From: Megaleporinus macrocephalus
Lineage: Eukaryota; Chordata; Actinopteri; Characiformes; Anostomidae
Assembly (NCBI GenBank): GCA_021613375.1
Contig: CM038720.1
Span: 10,722,962 to 10,786,961, forward strand
Direction of reading: 5' to 3'
DNA length: 64,000 nucleotides
A model generated the notes under the pieces. The model had not been told where the DNA came from, did not search any database, and saw only the letters and a list, made by a program, of their open reading frames with translations. Shown here one piece after another: positions 37,201 to 49,400 of the stretch (position 1 is the stretch's first letter; each line of letters begins with the position of its first letter). Position numbers and translations under genes: made by a program.

Positions 37201-40200
37201 ACTCCTCTTATTCCATCTCCCTCTTCTAATACTCCTCTTATTCCATCTCCCTCTTCTAATACTCCTCTTATTCCATCTCCCTCTTCTAATACTCCTCTTA
37301 CTCCATCTCCCTGTTCTAATACTCCTCTTATTCCTTCCCCCTGTTCTAATACTCCTCTTATTCCATCTCCCTCTTCTAATACTCCTCTTACTCTATCTCC
37401 CTCTTCTAATACTCCTCTTATTCCATCTCCCTCTTCTAATACTCCTCTTACTCCATCTCCCTCTTCTAATACTCCTCTTATTCTTTCTCCCTGTTCTAAT
37501 ACTCCTCTTATTCCATCTCCCTGTTCTAATACTCCTCTTATTCCTTCTCCCTCTTCTAATACTCCTCTTACTCTATCTCCCTCTTCTAATACTCCTCTTA
37601 CTCTATCTCCCTCTTCTAATACTCCTCTTATTCCATCTCCCTCTTCTAATACTCCTCTTATTCTTTCTCCCTGTTCTAATACTCCTCTTATTCCATCTCC
37701 CTGTTCTAATACTCCTCTTATTCCTTCTCCCTGTTCTAATACTCCTCTTATTCCATCTCCCTCTTCTAATACTCCTCTTACTCCATCTCCCTGTTCTAAT
37801 ACTCCTCTTATTCCTTCTCCCTGTTCTAATACTCCTCTTATTCCTTCTCCCTCTTCTAATACTTCTCTTACTCTATCTCCCTCTTCTAATACTCCTCTTA
37901 TTCCATCTCCCTCTTCTAATACTCCTCTTACTCTATCTCCCTCTTCTAATACTCCTCTTATTCCATCTCCCTCTTCTAATACTCCTCTTATTCCTTCTCC
38001 CTCTTCTAATTCTCCTCTTATTCCATCTCCCTCTTCTAATACTCCTCTTACTCTATCTCCCTCTTCTAATACTCCTCTTATTCCATCTCCCTCTTCTAAT
38101 ACTCCTCTTACTCCATCTCCCTCTTCTAATACTCCTCTTATTCCATCTCCCTCTTCTAATACTCCTCTTACTCTATCTCCCTCTTCTAATACTCCTCTTA
38201 TTCCATCTCCCTCTTCTAATACTCCTCTTACTCCATCTCCCTCTTCTAATACTCCTCTTATTCCATCTCCCTCTTCTAATACTCCTCTTATTCCATCTCC
38301 CTCTTCTAATACTCCTCTTACTCTATCTCCCTCTTCTAATACTCCTCTTATTCCATCTCCCTCTTCTAATACTCCTCTTACTCCGTCTCCCTCTTCTAAT
38401 ACTCCTCGTATTCCTTCTCCCTCTTCTAATACTCCTCTTACTCCATCTCCCTGTTCTAATACTCCTCTTATTCCTTCCCCCTGTTCTAATACTCCTCTTA
38501 TTCCATCTCCCTCTTCTAATACTCCTCTTACTCTATCTCCCTCTTCTAATACTCCTCTTATTCCATCTCCCTCTTCTAATACTCCTCTTACTCCATCTCC
38601 CTCTTCTAATACTCCTCTTATTCCATCTCCCTCTTCTAATACTCCTCTTATTCCATCTCCCTCTTCTAATACTCCTCTTATTCCATCTCCCTCTTCTAAT
38701 ACTCCTCTTACTCCATCTCCCTCTTCTAATACTCCTCTTATTCCATCTCCCTCTTCTAATACTCCTCTTACTCTATCTCCCTCTTCTAATACTCCTCTTA
38801 TTCCATCTCCCTCTTCTAATACTCCTCTTACTCCATCTCCCTCTTCTAATACTCCTCTTATTCCATCTCCCTCTTCTAATACTCCTCTTATTCCATCTCC
38901 CTCTTCTAATACTCCTCTTACTCTATCTCCCTCTTCTAATACTCCTCTTATTCCATCTCCCTCTTCTAATACTCCTCTTACTCCATCTCCCTCTTCTAAT
39001 ACTCCTCTTATTCCATCTCCCTCTTCTAATACTCCTCTTATTCCTTCTCCCTGTTCTAATACTCCTCTTACTCTATCTCCCTCTTCTAATACTCCTCTTA
39101 TTCCATCTCCCTCTTCTAATACTCCTCTTACTCCATCTCCCTCTTCTAATACTCCTCTTACTCCATCTCCCTCTTTTAATACTCCTCTTATTCCATCTCC
39201 CTCTTCTAATACTCCTCTTACTCCATCTCCCTCTTCTAATACTCCTCTTACTCTATCACCCTCTTCTAATACTCCTCTTACTCCATCTCCCTCTTCTAAT
39301 ACTCCTCTTACTCTATCTCCCTCTTCTAATACTCCTCTTATTCCTTCTCCCTCTTCTAATACTCCTCTTACTCTATCACCCTCTTCTAATACTCCTCTTA
39401 CTCCATCTCCCTCTTCTAATACTCCTCTTATTCCATCTCCCTCTTCTAATACTCCTCTTATTCCTTCTCCCTCTTCTAATACTCCTCTTACTCTATCACC
39501 CTCTTCTAATACTCCTCTTACTCTATCACCCTCTTCTAATACTCCTCTTACTCCATCTCCCTCTTCTAATACTCCTCTTATTCCATCTCCCTCTTCTAAT
39601 ACTCCTCTTATTCCTTCTCCCTCTTCTGATTCTCCTCTTATTCCTTCTCCCTCTTCTAATACTCCTCTTATTCCTTCCCCCTGTTTTAATACTCCTCTTA
39701 TTCCATCTCCCTGTTCTAATTTTATGCTCACTCCTTCTCTTTGTTCTCATCCTCCTTTTACCTCTTTTTCCGCTTATGTTCCTTCTCCCTGTTTTACGTC
39801 TTCTCTCATCCCTTCTAATACTCCTTTTCACTCCTTTGTCATCCTACTTTTGATTGTTTCTGTTTCTACTTTCACTCCTCCTGTGTGCTCTGCTTCTCTC
39901 GTAACAGGAGAGAAAGACTACAAGCTGAATTAGTGACTGTGTTTGTATCACTAGTTCACACCAGTGTTAGGATGTTTCTTTATTTTAAGTACTTAAGTTT
40001 TTAATGTAAAATCTATTAGGCTTCATAATAATATCCTCCAGTTTAAACTTCAGTAATAACTTGTTGTTAAATACTAGCGTACGTCCATGTCCACCTGCTT
40101 CTGTCTATATATGCGGGGTTTATGGGAAATACAGTGGTTAAAAGAAAACTACTATTGCAGCCTAGGAAATGTAGTGTCACTGTAATGAACTAGTGCAGTC

Positions 40201-43200
40201 GTGATCCTTGTATTTTTTACAATGTTATGGTCTATATATTAATTTTGACTTGTGATTATAGTGGGACATGTATTCCAGTAAAAGAGGGTTTCAGTGATGC
40301 CCCTTCTTTGTGCTATTCTCATTAACAGTACGATACAATTAAGGACTAATGAACTGATTGTGTCTTCCAGGTGCAGAATAACGGCCACGCACTATTTGTA
40401 AGTCAAATATGCAACACATCGACATAACATCTTACACTGCAGGCTTTTCACTATTTACATTAAAGAATGATTATTCAGTGAATATTACAAATTGTGCTAA
40501 TCATAATTTGCTTATAGTGTTTTAAAGGATCAGTAAGCATCCTGGAACAGCAATAACTCTTGTCCTACAAGGGAAATTCCTTCTGCATAATTTGGTCTTT
40601 GAGATGTAAACAGTGGTCATTCAAACTGGCTTGATGTGAAGTGATTAACTATAAAGAAACATGTTATTATTCTATACAGTGGTTACTATTCAGAACCACC
40701 AATGAACCTAAAAAATGCCTGTTGTATGCATATCATCGCCGTCCAAAGAAAAATATGTATCCATTTTTGGTATACATAGTTTTTTTAACTTTATTTTAAT
40801 ATCCACTCTCCAACATCTCTATTTTTCTACATCACTAAAACGCAGTTTCTTGATGAATGGACCAATACAAGTGCTCCAAAATAGCTTTGAGAAAATTCTG
40901 GTTCCATTGAATTACATTGAAAATGAAGTTGACAGAGAAGTTTAGAATAGAGCCTTTCACAACAAACCTCTCTGAATGACTCCTGATTTAATAATTGATT
41001 AATAAATATGTGATATAAATATGTGTATATTTTTGTGTTTCCTTCCATTCATTTACATCACACTGAATATTTCTTGGGTTTTGTCTCTAGAGCACAGCTA
41101 TTGGGAATTTGAATGTGGCTACTGAGTATTTGGTCACAGTGGGGACTTACGGATGGGCTGGGCATGGTCGGCCCAGTATGCCCCGGAGCGTCAGCACCAG
41201 GACTAACGGTCAGTCTGAAATAGAGCTGTATTTCTTTGTCATCAGATCTACATGTGTTATTAGCAGCCGACGTTTTACATTTGAATTTTATTTTGTCATC
41301 CAAAGATCACTGCATGCGCCCAGCGGCCCCACCCGAGCCCAGCGTTATGGCAGTGTCTGACACAGAGATTGTATTATCATGGCAACCCCATTTAAGTGAG
41401 GCCAGTCCACCAGTCTTGTACTTCCATGTGTCCTACATCAGGTACGGTTATGCTCCTGTGCTTCTCTATATGGTTACAGTTTGATAGTTTGACGTTATGA
41501 GACCTTTTCATTTCATTTGTTTACTTTTAAAAGAAATCCTGACCGCTAAGACTGCTTCTAAACACCGTACATGTCCAGTACTATTGAAACATGACATACA
41601 CTGCTGTGCAAAAGCCTGAGGCACATAAGCTGCAAAGGTGTCAAAAGTATTCACATTCATTACTCAGGTAGAAGTATAGATACTAGGGTTTAAAAATACT
41701 TCTGTAGAAGTTGAAGTATCAACTGAAGCTTTTTACTCCAGTAAAAGTATAAAAGTACTGCTTTCAAAACTACTTAAAGCATAAAAGTAAAAGTAATGTA
41801 AGGAAAAAAATGCCATTAAGGACAAAAGATTAGGCTGCACCACAGGGGTCTATAGTGCACTAGCCCACCTCCCCAAAAACCCCATTCTTCTGAAAGCCAT
41901 AATGACTATAATGTTATATTAAAATGTTAATGTTGATAAATTTGGGATGCGCTAGGCTTCCTGTTTCAGCCGCATATACGTCCATTGAACATGAATGTAG
42001 TTTATTACAATGTAAATATATTAAAGAAGCATATCTGTTACTACTGAACATTAACATGTGTTTCATGGAGCAGAAGATATGATGACTAGTTGTCTATAAG
42101 TATTGTAATGGTACAAAAAGTCAAACTTTAAAGGCATGTTATCAATAATCTTTACTGGAATGTAAATGTACATGAATGAAAACAAGCTGTAATGAAATAG
42201 GAGTAACGAGGTAGTAGAAAGTAGAAAGTACAGATAATGGAGTGTAAATGCAAGGAGTAGAAAGTACTGATAATGGAGTGTAAATGTAAGGAGTAAAAAG
42301 TACTGATAATGGAGTGTAAATGTAAGGAGTAGAAAGTACTGATAATGGAGTGTAAATGTAAGGAGTAAAAAGTACTGATAATGGAGTGTAAATGTAAGGA
42401 GTAGAAAGTACTGATAATGGAGTGTAAATGTAAGGAGTAGAAAGTACTGATAATGGAGTGTAAATGTAAGGAGTAGAAAGTACTGATAATGGAGTGTAAA
42501 TGTAAGGAGTAGAAAGTACTGATAATGGAGTGTAAATGTAAGGAGTAGAAAGTACTGATAATGGAGTGTAAATGTAAGGTGTAGAAGGTACAGATAATGG
42601 AGTGTAAATGTAAGGAGTAGAAAGTACAGATAATGGAGCATAAATGTAAGGAGTAGAAAGTACTGATAATGGAGCGTAAATGTAAGGAGTAGAAAGTACA
42701 GATAATGGAGTGTAAATGTAAGGAGTAGAAAGTACTGATAATGGAGTGTAAATGTAAGGAGTAGAAAGTACTGATAATGGAGTGTAAATGTAAGGAGTAG
42801 AAAGTACATATAATGGAGTGTAAATGTAAGGAGTAGAAAGTACTGATAATGGAGTGTAAATGTAAGGAGTAGAAAGTACTGATAATGGAGTGTAAATGTA
42901 AGGAGTAGAAAGTACCGATAATAGAGTGTAAATGTAAGGAGTAGAAAGTACAGATAATGGAGTGTAAATGTAAGGAGTAGAAAGTACAGATAATGGAGTG
43001 TAAATGTAAGGAGTAGAAAGTACTGATAATGGAGTGTAAATGTAAGGAGTAGAAAGTACTGATAATGGAGTGTAAATGTAAGGTGTAGAAGGTACAGATA
43101 ATGGAGTGTAAATGTAAGGAGTAGAAAGTACAGATAATGGAGCATAAATGTAAGGAGTAGAAAGTACTGATAATGGAGCGTAAATGTAAGGAGTAGAAAG

Positions 43201-46200
43201 TACAGATAATGGAGTGTAAATGTAAGGAGTAGAAAGTACTGATAATGGAGTGTAAATGTAAGGAGTAGAAAGTACTGATAATGGAGTGTAAATGTAAGGA
43301 GTAGAAAGTACATATAATGGAGTGTAAATGTAAGGAGTAGAAAGTACTGATAATGGAGTGTAAATGTAAGGAGTAGAAAGTACTGATAATGGAGTGTAAA
43401 TGTAAGGAGTAGAAAGTACCGATAATAGAGTGTAAATGTAAGGAGTAGAAAGTACAGATAATGGAGTGTAAATGTAAGGAGTAGAAAGTACAGATAATGG
43501 AGTGTAAATGTAAGGAGTAGAAAGTACAGATAATGGAGTGTAAATGTAAGGAGTAGAAAGTACTGATAATGGAGTGTAAATGTAAGGAGTAGAAAGTACT
43601 GATAATGGAGTGTAAATGTAAGGAGTAGAAAGTACTGATAATAGAGTGTAAATGTAAGGAGTAGAAAGTACAGATAACGGAGTGTAAATGTAAGGAGTAG
43701 AAAGTACAGATAATGGAGTGTAAATGTAAGGAGTAGAAAGTACAGATAATGGAGTGTAAATGTAAGGAGTAGAAAGTACTGATAATGGAGTGTAAATGTA
43801 AGGAGTAGAAAGTACTGATAATGGAGTGTAAATGTAAGGAGTAGAAAGTACAGATAATGGAGTGTAAATGTAAGGAGTAGAAAGTACAGATAATGGAGTG
43901 TAAATGTAAGGAGTAGAAAGTACTGATAATGGAGTGTAAATGTAAGGAGTAGAAAGTACTGATAATGGAGTGTAAATGTAAGGAGTAGAAAGTACTGATA
44001 ATGGAGTGTAAATGTAAGGAGTAGAAAGTACAGATAACGGAGTGTAAATGTAAGGAGTGGAAGTAAAAAGTCAGCTGAAAAATAATTACTCCAGTAAAGT
44101 ATAAATAACTTCTACTTTTGTACTTTGTTACTTGACACCTCTGTTAAGCTGATTGTTTTTAATCCTTTATCTTAGTAATAAGTGTATGTTCACCATTAAG
44201 AACACCAGATATGATTAGAACAGATGTAAATAATAATAAATACAATACAAAGTAACATGAATATCTTATTGTGAGAGAAGTAGATCATATCTTGAGCTCC
44301 AGTTTGAAGAACAAAGTTAGGTTCCAGATTTCTCCTGGACGCCCCAGACATTGTATGAATGTATTCAGTTCCTTCAGCAGCAATCTTGATTTAGTTTAAT
44401 GAAGTACTGAGCAGTCAAAGCAGGTATTAGATGAGAACTGTAAATAATACTGGGTTGTTTCCACAAGGAGAAGTTTGGAAGGGGTTAAATAAACAGATTG
44501 ACACATGTAAAAGCACTATTTACTCTATTAATACTGTTTGAAAATGTAAAGTATATAAATAAAGTGTTTTGCTGAGCCAGTAAAAGCTTGTTTTCTGGAA
44601 AACAAAAACAAAAATGTAATAAAGTGCCTAAAACTTTTGCACAGTACTGTATAAGCCAAGCGGATATGTTTTGTTTATTATTATATTTATTATACAGAAT
44701 CCCTTTACTATTAGGCCAAGATTGTTACACTGTATATGGGTGCAGTGAAGTCAGTCCTCAGGAAAAAAAGAAAAGTTGTTGTCCTGAGTGATGTCACAAC
44801 AGTTTGATTCAGCAACAACAATGGCAGCCCATCAGTAAAAAGATTGAATCAAATTTTAATTATAAATATGGTTTATGCATCAAGTTTCAATGGTATTGGA
44901 CATGTATGATAAATCTCTCCAACTCACCAACAAAGAAGACATGGAAGATGCAGCTTATATCCAAAAGTATCCATTCTTTTATATACAGTATATGTAGTTT
45001 TTGGTATACATTACTAAGTTATGACCCTTAAGGTCACCATGCCCTTTGCCAGTGTGTTGGCTAGAGGGGTAGAAAGTCCCCCTGAATTGGTGGAGCTCTA
45101 TCTAGTACATTCACTGAGTTGGAGTGACCTGGAACTGATCATCCAACATCAGTACCTAATCTCACTAATGCTCTTGTGGCTGAATGCAATCGAATCCTCA
45201 CAGCAGTGGTCTAACCTGTAGTGTACAGTCTTCCCAGATGATCAAGCTGGACAAGATAAAACTGGTTAGGTTGGTTGAGCTAGTGGACCAATGTAGCATG
45301 TTCTACCTTCACGATCAGCTTGGTCAAGCAGATGGACTAGTTTGTTCATGCTGATCCCTCAGCTTGCTCCTGTGTATTGACCATTTTATGAAGTTGTTCA
45401 TGCTGGTAGGCCAGCTAAAGCATCAAACGTGCTCTATGTTTCTTTTCCAGCTAAGCTGGTCAAAGCCATTACAGCAACATCTGTTTCTTTATGGGCCCAC
45501 AATAGTGTCAGCTGTTGTACACGTTTGACTCTCAGCAAACCCATAAACGTCTTATCGTACTGTACTTATTGCTTTCCAGATAACCTACATACTTGCTGTA
45601 GGAATGTTATCAATCAATCTCTTCTCCTGCACTGTTCACTTTATCAGTAGTGACATTTTAATATGGAGCTTTGGAAAAATTATAAATCACTTGAAATGCT
45701 AAATGAAAACAAGCTGCTGGTGCACTGTTGGCAGCAATCACATGCGCCCTCTCCAAGTCAACAGACGAGCAGACATTTTCACATTGACAGCAATGATGCT
45801 CACAGTGGAGGGGCTGCGAGTTTCTTTACATCGTCACACATTAACAATGTTGTTGTTGTTGATGCTTTTGGACTGAATGGAGGAAGCCCAGTTCAACTTC
45901 AGCCTTTGTGAGCGAATGTGATTTGACGTTATCGCAGGACCACACACTCAGATCAGAGAAAGACGTGACTTGCTCTATTGTCCCCAAGACTACTGGGGGG
46001 CTGAAAGGCAGCTTTGGGGGAGCATTTTAATTCCGAGTCTATTCAGTTGATTCAGCCAGAGTCACCAGATTCTGTTGAGGAGCAGTATAGCACGCATGTT
46101 AGGCCGCGTTTCAATGGTGGTCCGGAGCTGCTCATGAGTGAGCAATGCTATTTATGCAGATCTGTGTAATGAAAAGTTCTAGACAGCCTTTTATTCACAT

Positions 46201-46391
46201 GCTGTCTGTCTTATTCATGGCGGCCAGATGGCCCTTACCCCTGTAATGCTCTGTAGTCTCTTACAGCTCCAGTCAGAAAAGCCTAAGCAGTGTTCCTCTG
46301 AGACCTCCTTGTTGTAAACATATCAATGTATTTTATTTGGTTTGCTTTCGCAATTTTAAAGCTGACCTGCTGATCATGACTTTATATTAGC

Positions 46392-46453
<62 letters not shown>

Positions 46454-49400
46454 GACTGGTTAACTTTAATTGCAGTACATGTTCACCATGACAAACAACA
46501 CTCGCTATGCTGCTCGCTATTCATTTATTATGCCAACTGCATTCTCTGGACTGGTGGAGCTCCATCCAGTACCTTGGAGATGAGTTGGAGTGACGTGAAA
46601 CTGATCATCCAACATAAGGGGCTTTCAGTGACCCTTGTTTACCAGTTATGTAAAAGAAATTATTAGGTTTGTTCCTCACTCAGTGGACAAGAGAGGGCAA
46701 GCAACCATCTGGTTCAGCAACAACATTGGCGGCCCACCAGTAAAAGAAAACTCATTTTAATCATAAATAACAAAGGTTACTATGCCCTTTGCCATGTGTT
46801 GGCTAGTGGAGTAGAAGGTCCCCCAAGCATTGACCTGTGGAGCAGTGGAACTGCATTCTCTGGACTGGTGGAGCTCCATCCAGTACCTTTGAGATGAGTT
46901 GGAGTGACTTGGACCTGATCATCCACTTGTACACTTGTAGTGTACAGTTTTCCCAGATAAACAGTAGCTACAGCAAAGTGGGGGGCAAACGCTCTATCAT
47001 TACTCATCATTTTAGAAGAAAAATAATGGTCTTGGATGAGCAGGTGTTTACGTTTGGGAATATCTTCTTACCTGCGCAACATTATTTATTCACTTATTCA
47101 CTAATATCATGCAATCTTGTATGCCACCTGCAACAGTTTTCTCCAAATTCAAGGGGCTTTCGGTGACCTTTATTTATGATTATACTCCACCGAGACTAAA
47201 CGTATGTGGTATTATCACAAGGAAGGGGATGCTTTTGGAACAGGTCACTACTTAAGTACTAAGGCACCTGGTTAGATAGTAAATTTTACCATCACATCTC
47301 TCAGCTGCAGTCAGAGGTTGAAGGCTAAGCACCACTTATGGACACCCCTGGTGATTTCACACTGTTTTAGATACTGAATATACCTAAACATTACTTAAAA
47401 TAAAATTTGCTGCTTAATTTGCTTTAAAATAGACCATTTTAATTAAATTAAAGGGAAAATCTGAGCTTGCTATGGAAATTCTTGAACTCTACCGTGTGAT
47501 GTCACTGGTGGACAACAGTGAACAGCATTGCGGTACAACAACATTATGATTGACTGGGACTGTAAGCTTATGTCCCATAGTTGTGATAATCTTCAGGTGT
47601 TAAATGATCACTACAGATAACAGAGTGAGAGGATGGTCTTTTCCAATGTGAGGTCTTTTCCAAAGTTGACAGGTTTAGTCCACTTTCTAGATATTTGGGG
47701 GTCTTTGTGCACGGGGGTCCACTGTACATCCAATTACTGCAGCCAAAAACAACAACACCATTCTGTCATTTTGCGTTACCGTAAGTGCGTCTTCTAGTGT
47801 TGTTGTAAACCATCTACGTCACATGCATAACGCCTACGTCAGTTTCCAAACAGCGGGCAGAGCTAAACAATCTTTTAGGCCCTATTCCTTGAGTTTGTAA
47901 AAAATAAAACTATTTTTACTAAATAAAAGTCTCAAATTCTGCTATATTTATGTGTTTGATATTTTTATATTAGCTGGTTCTTAGCCTTCTAGGCAAATGC
48001 TTATTCAAATAACTGCACCTCCTCTGTTTGATTATGATGACATAATTTATAGACTTGCATCCAAAAGTTATATGGTTTGCTGCGGTTTGCTCCTTAAAAA
48101 ACCAAACACACCACTGTTCTCTTTACTCATTATTGATATGCTTTTCTTTGATTAATTGACGTAAAATTCATTGGCTTACGCTCCTCTATAAAACTTTACT
48201 TGGACTTTCACTTCCACATGTACATTCTGCTATATGAAACACCAGGTTGTCTATTTATATCAAGTTAAAATACCCTAAATTCAGGTCCTGCTCTTTTCAT
48301 GTCAGTTTGCTGCTGCTAAGGACTGAAATGAGCCGCTAAAACTGAACAATTTAAATTCAGGTGCTGCTTTTGAGGACTGCATCAAAGATGTTTTTAGTAT
48401 ATATATGTTTGTCTAAAAAATTATTGTGTCTGTATTGTGAGCTTCTTTGTTGTCCTCCCTTCTCTCTCTTTTGTCTTATCAGTGTCTTGTAGCGCTTGCC
48501 AGACCATCATTGTAAATAGATATATGTTCTAAATCTCATGCCTGGTTAAATTGAAGTGTTCTCCAGCACATCCCAAAGGCTATAATGGGGTTCAGGTTTT
48601 TGGTGACCATGCATGCATGAGAATGATTCCTCATGTGTTCTCGGAACCGCTCTTTCACAAATCTCAGCCCAGTGAATCTCAACATTGCAGTCCTGTGGTC
48701 ATCATGGAAGAAAAACCCACTGATAACCTGGTCATTCCGCACACCTGAGGTGGTCAGCTGACTTCACTTTATTGCCACATAACACTGCTAAGCCTTAACC
48801 TGACCAACTGAAGACTCCCCAGATCATAACACTGTCTCCAGAGGCTTCTACAGTGGGTACATGATGGATGTATGTTGGGTGCATTACTTCATATGCTTCC
48901 CTTGCTAACCTTGATTGAGCCCATCGCCCTAGAATAGGATCAGTCTGGACTTAATGGATCACTTGACCTCTTTCCATTACTCCAGAGTTCCAATCTTTAT
49001 GAAAGCTAGGAAATCTTAAAACCTTTATTTTCAATAATCCTCACTTAAAAAATCTCTTTAGTCTCAATCCTGTTGAGTTCTGGTCATGTGGAAATGCTCT
49101 TGTGTAAACTATTAAAGAGAACCAAGAGTTCTACTGTCCATTTTTACCATTCAGTTTTGCCATCCTAATCTCTGATCGTGGTCATTCGAGTGAAGATTCC
49201 GTGAAGTTCCTGATTCGCCACTCTTCTTCCAGCACTGGAAAGTTTCGAGCCCGATTCCAGTCATTTCAGTTTCTCCTTGGTCGGTTTCTTTGCTGGACGC
49301 AGAACAATAATTTGACGTTTCTGAAACACAGAGACATCTCTTCGCTGACCACACGGGATACATCTTCCTACATGGTAGTGTAAGAAATGAGAAGCTACTC

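Noticed and set aside
36841..39720. CRISPR-like array
   Set aside because: Units are contiguous with no unique spacers, and the context is a vertebrate intron.
36685..39933. Open frames of 1082, 1048 and (minus) 986 codons
   Set aside because: All arise from the 30-bp minisatellite, whose period is divisible by three and whose unit contains no stop in several frames. The peptides are simple repeats, and exon 3 has a good donor at 36793.
42063..43313. 416-codon minus frame and the similar 275- and 242-codon frames at 32.7 and 22.0 kb
   Set aside because: They translate the 36-bp minisatellite inside the hAT copies (12-residue repeats rich in Leu, Phe and Tyr); no leader, splice pairing or domain.
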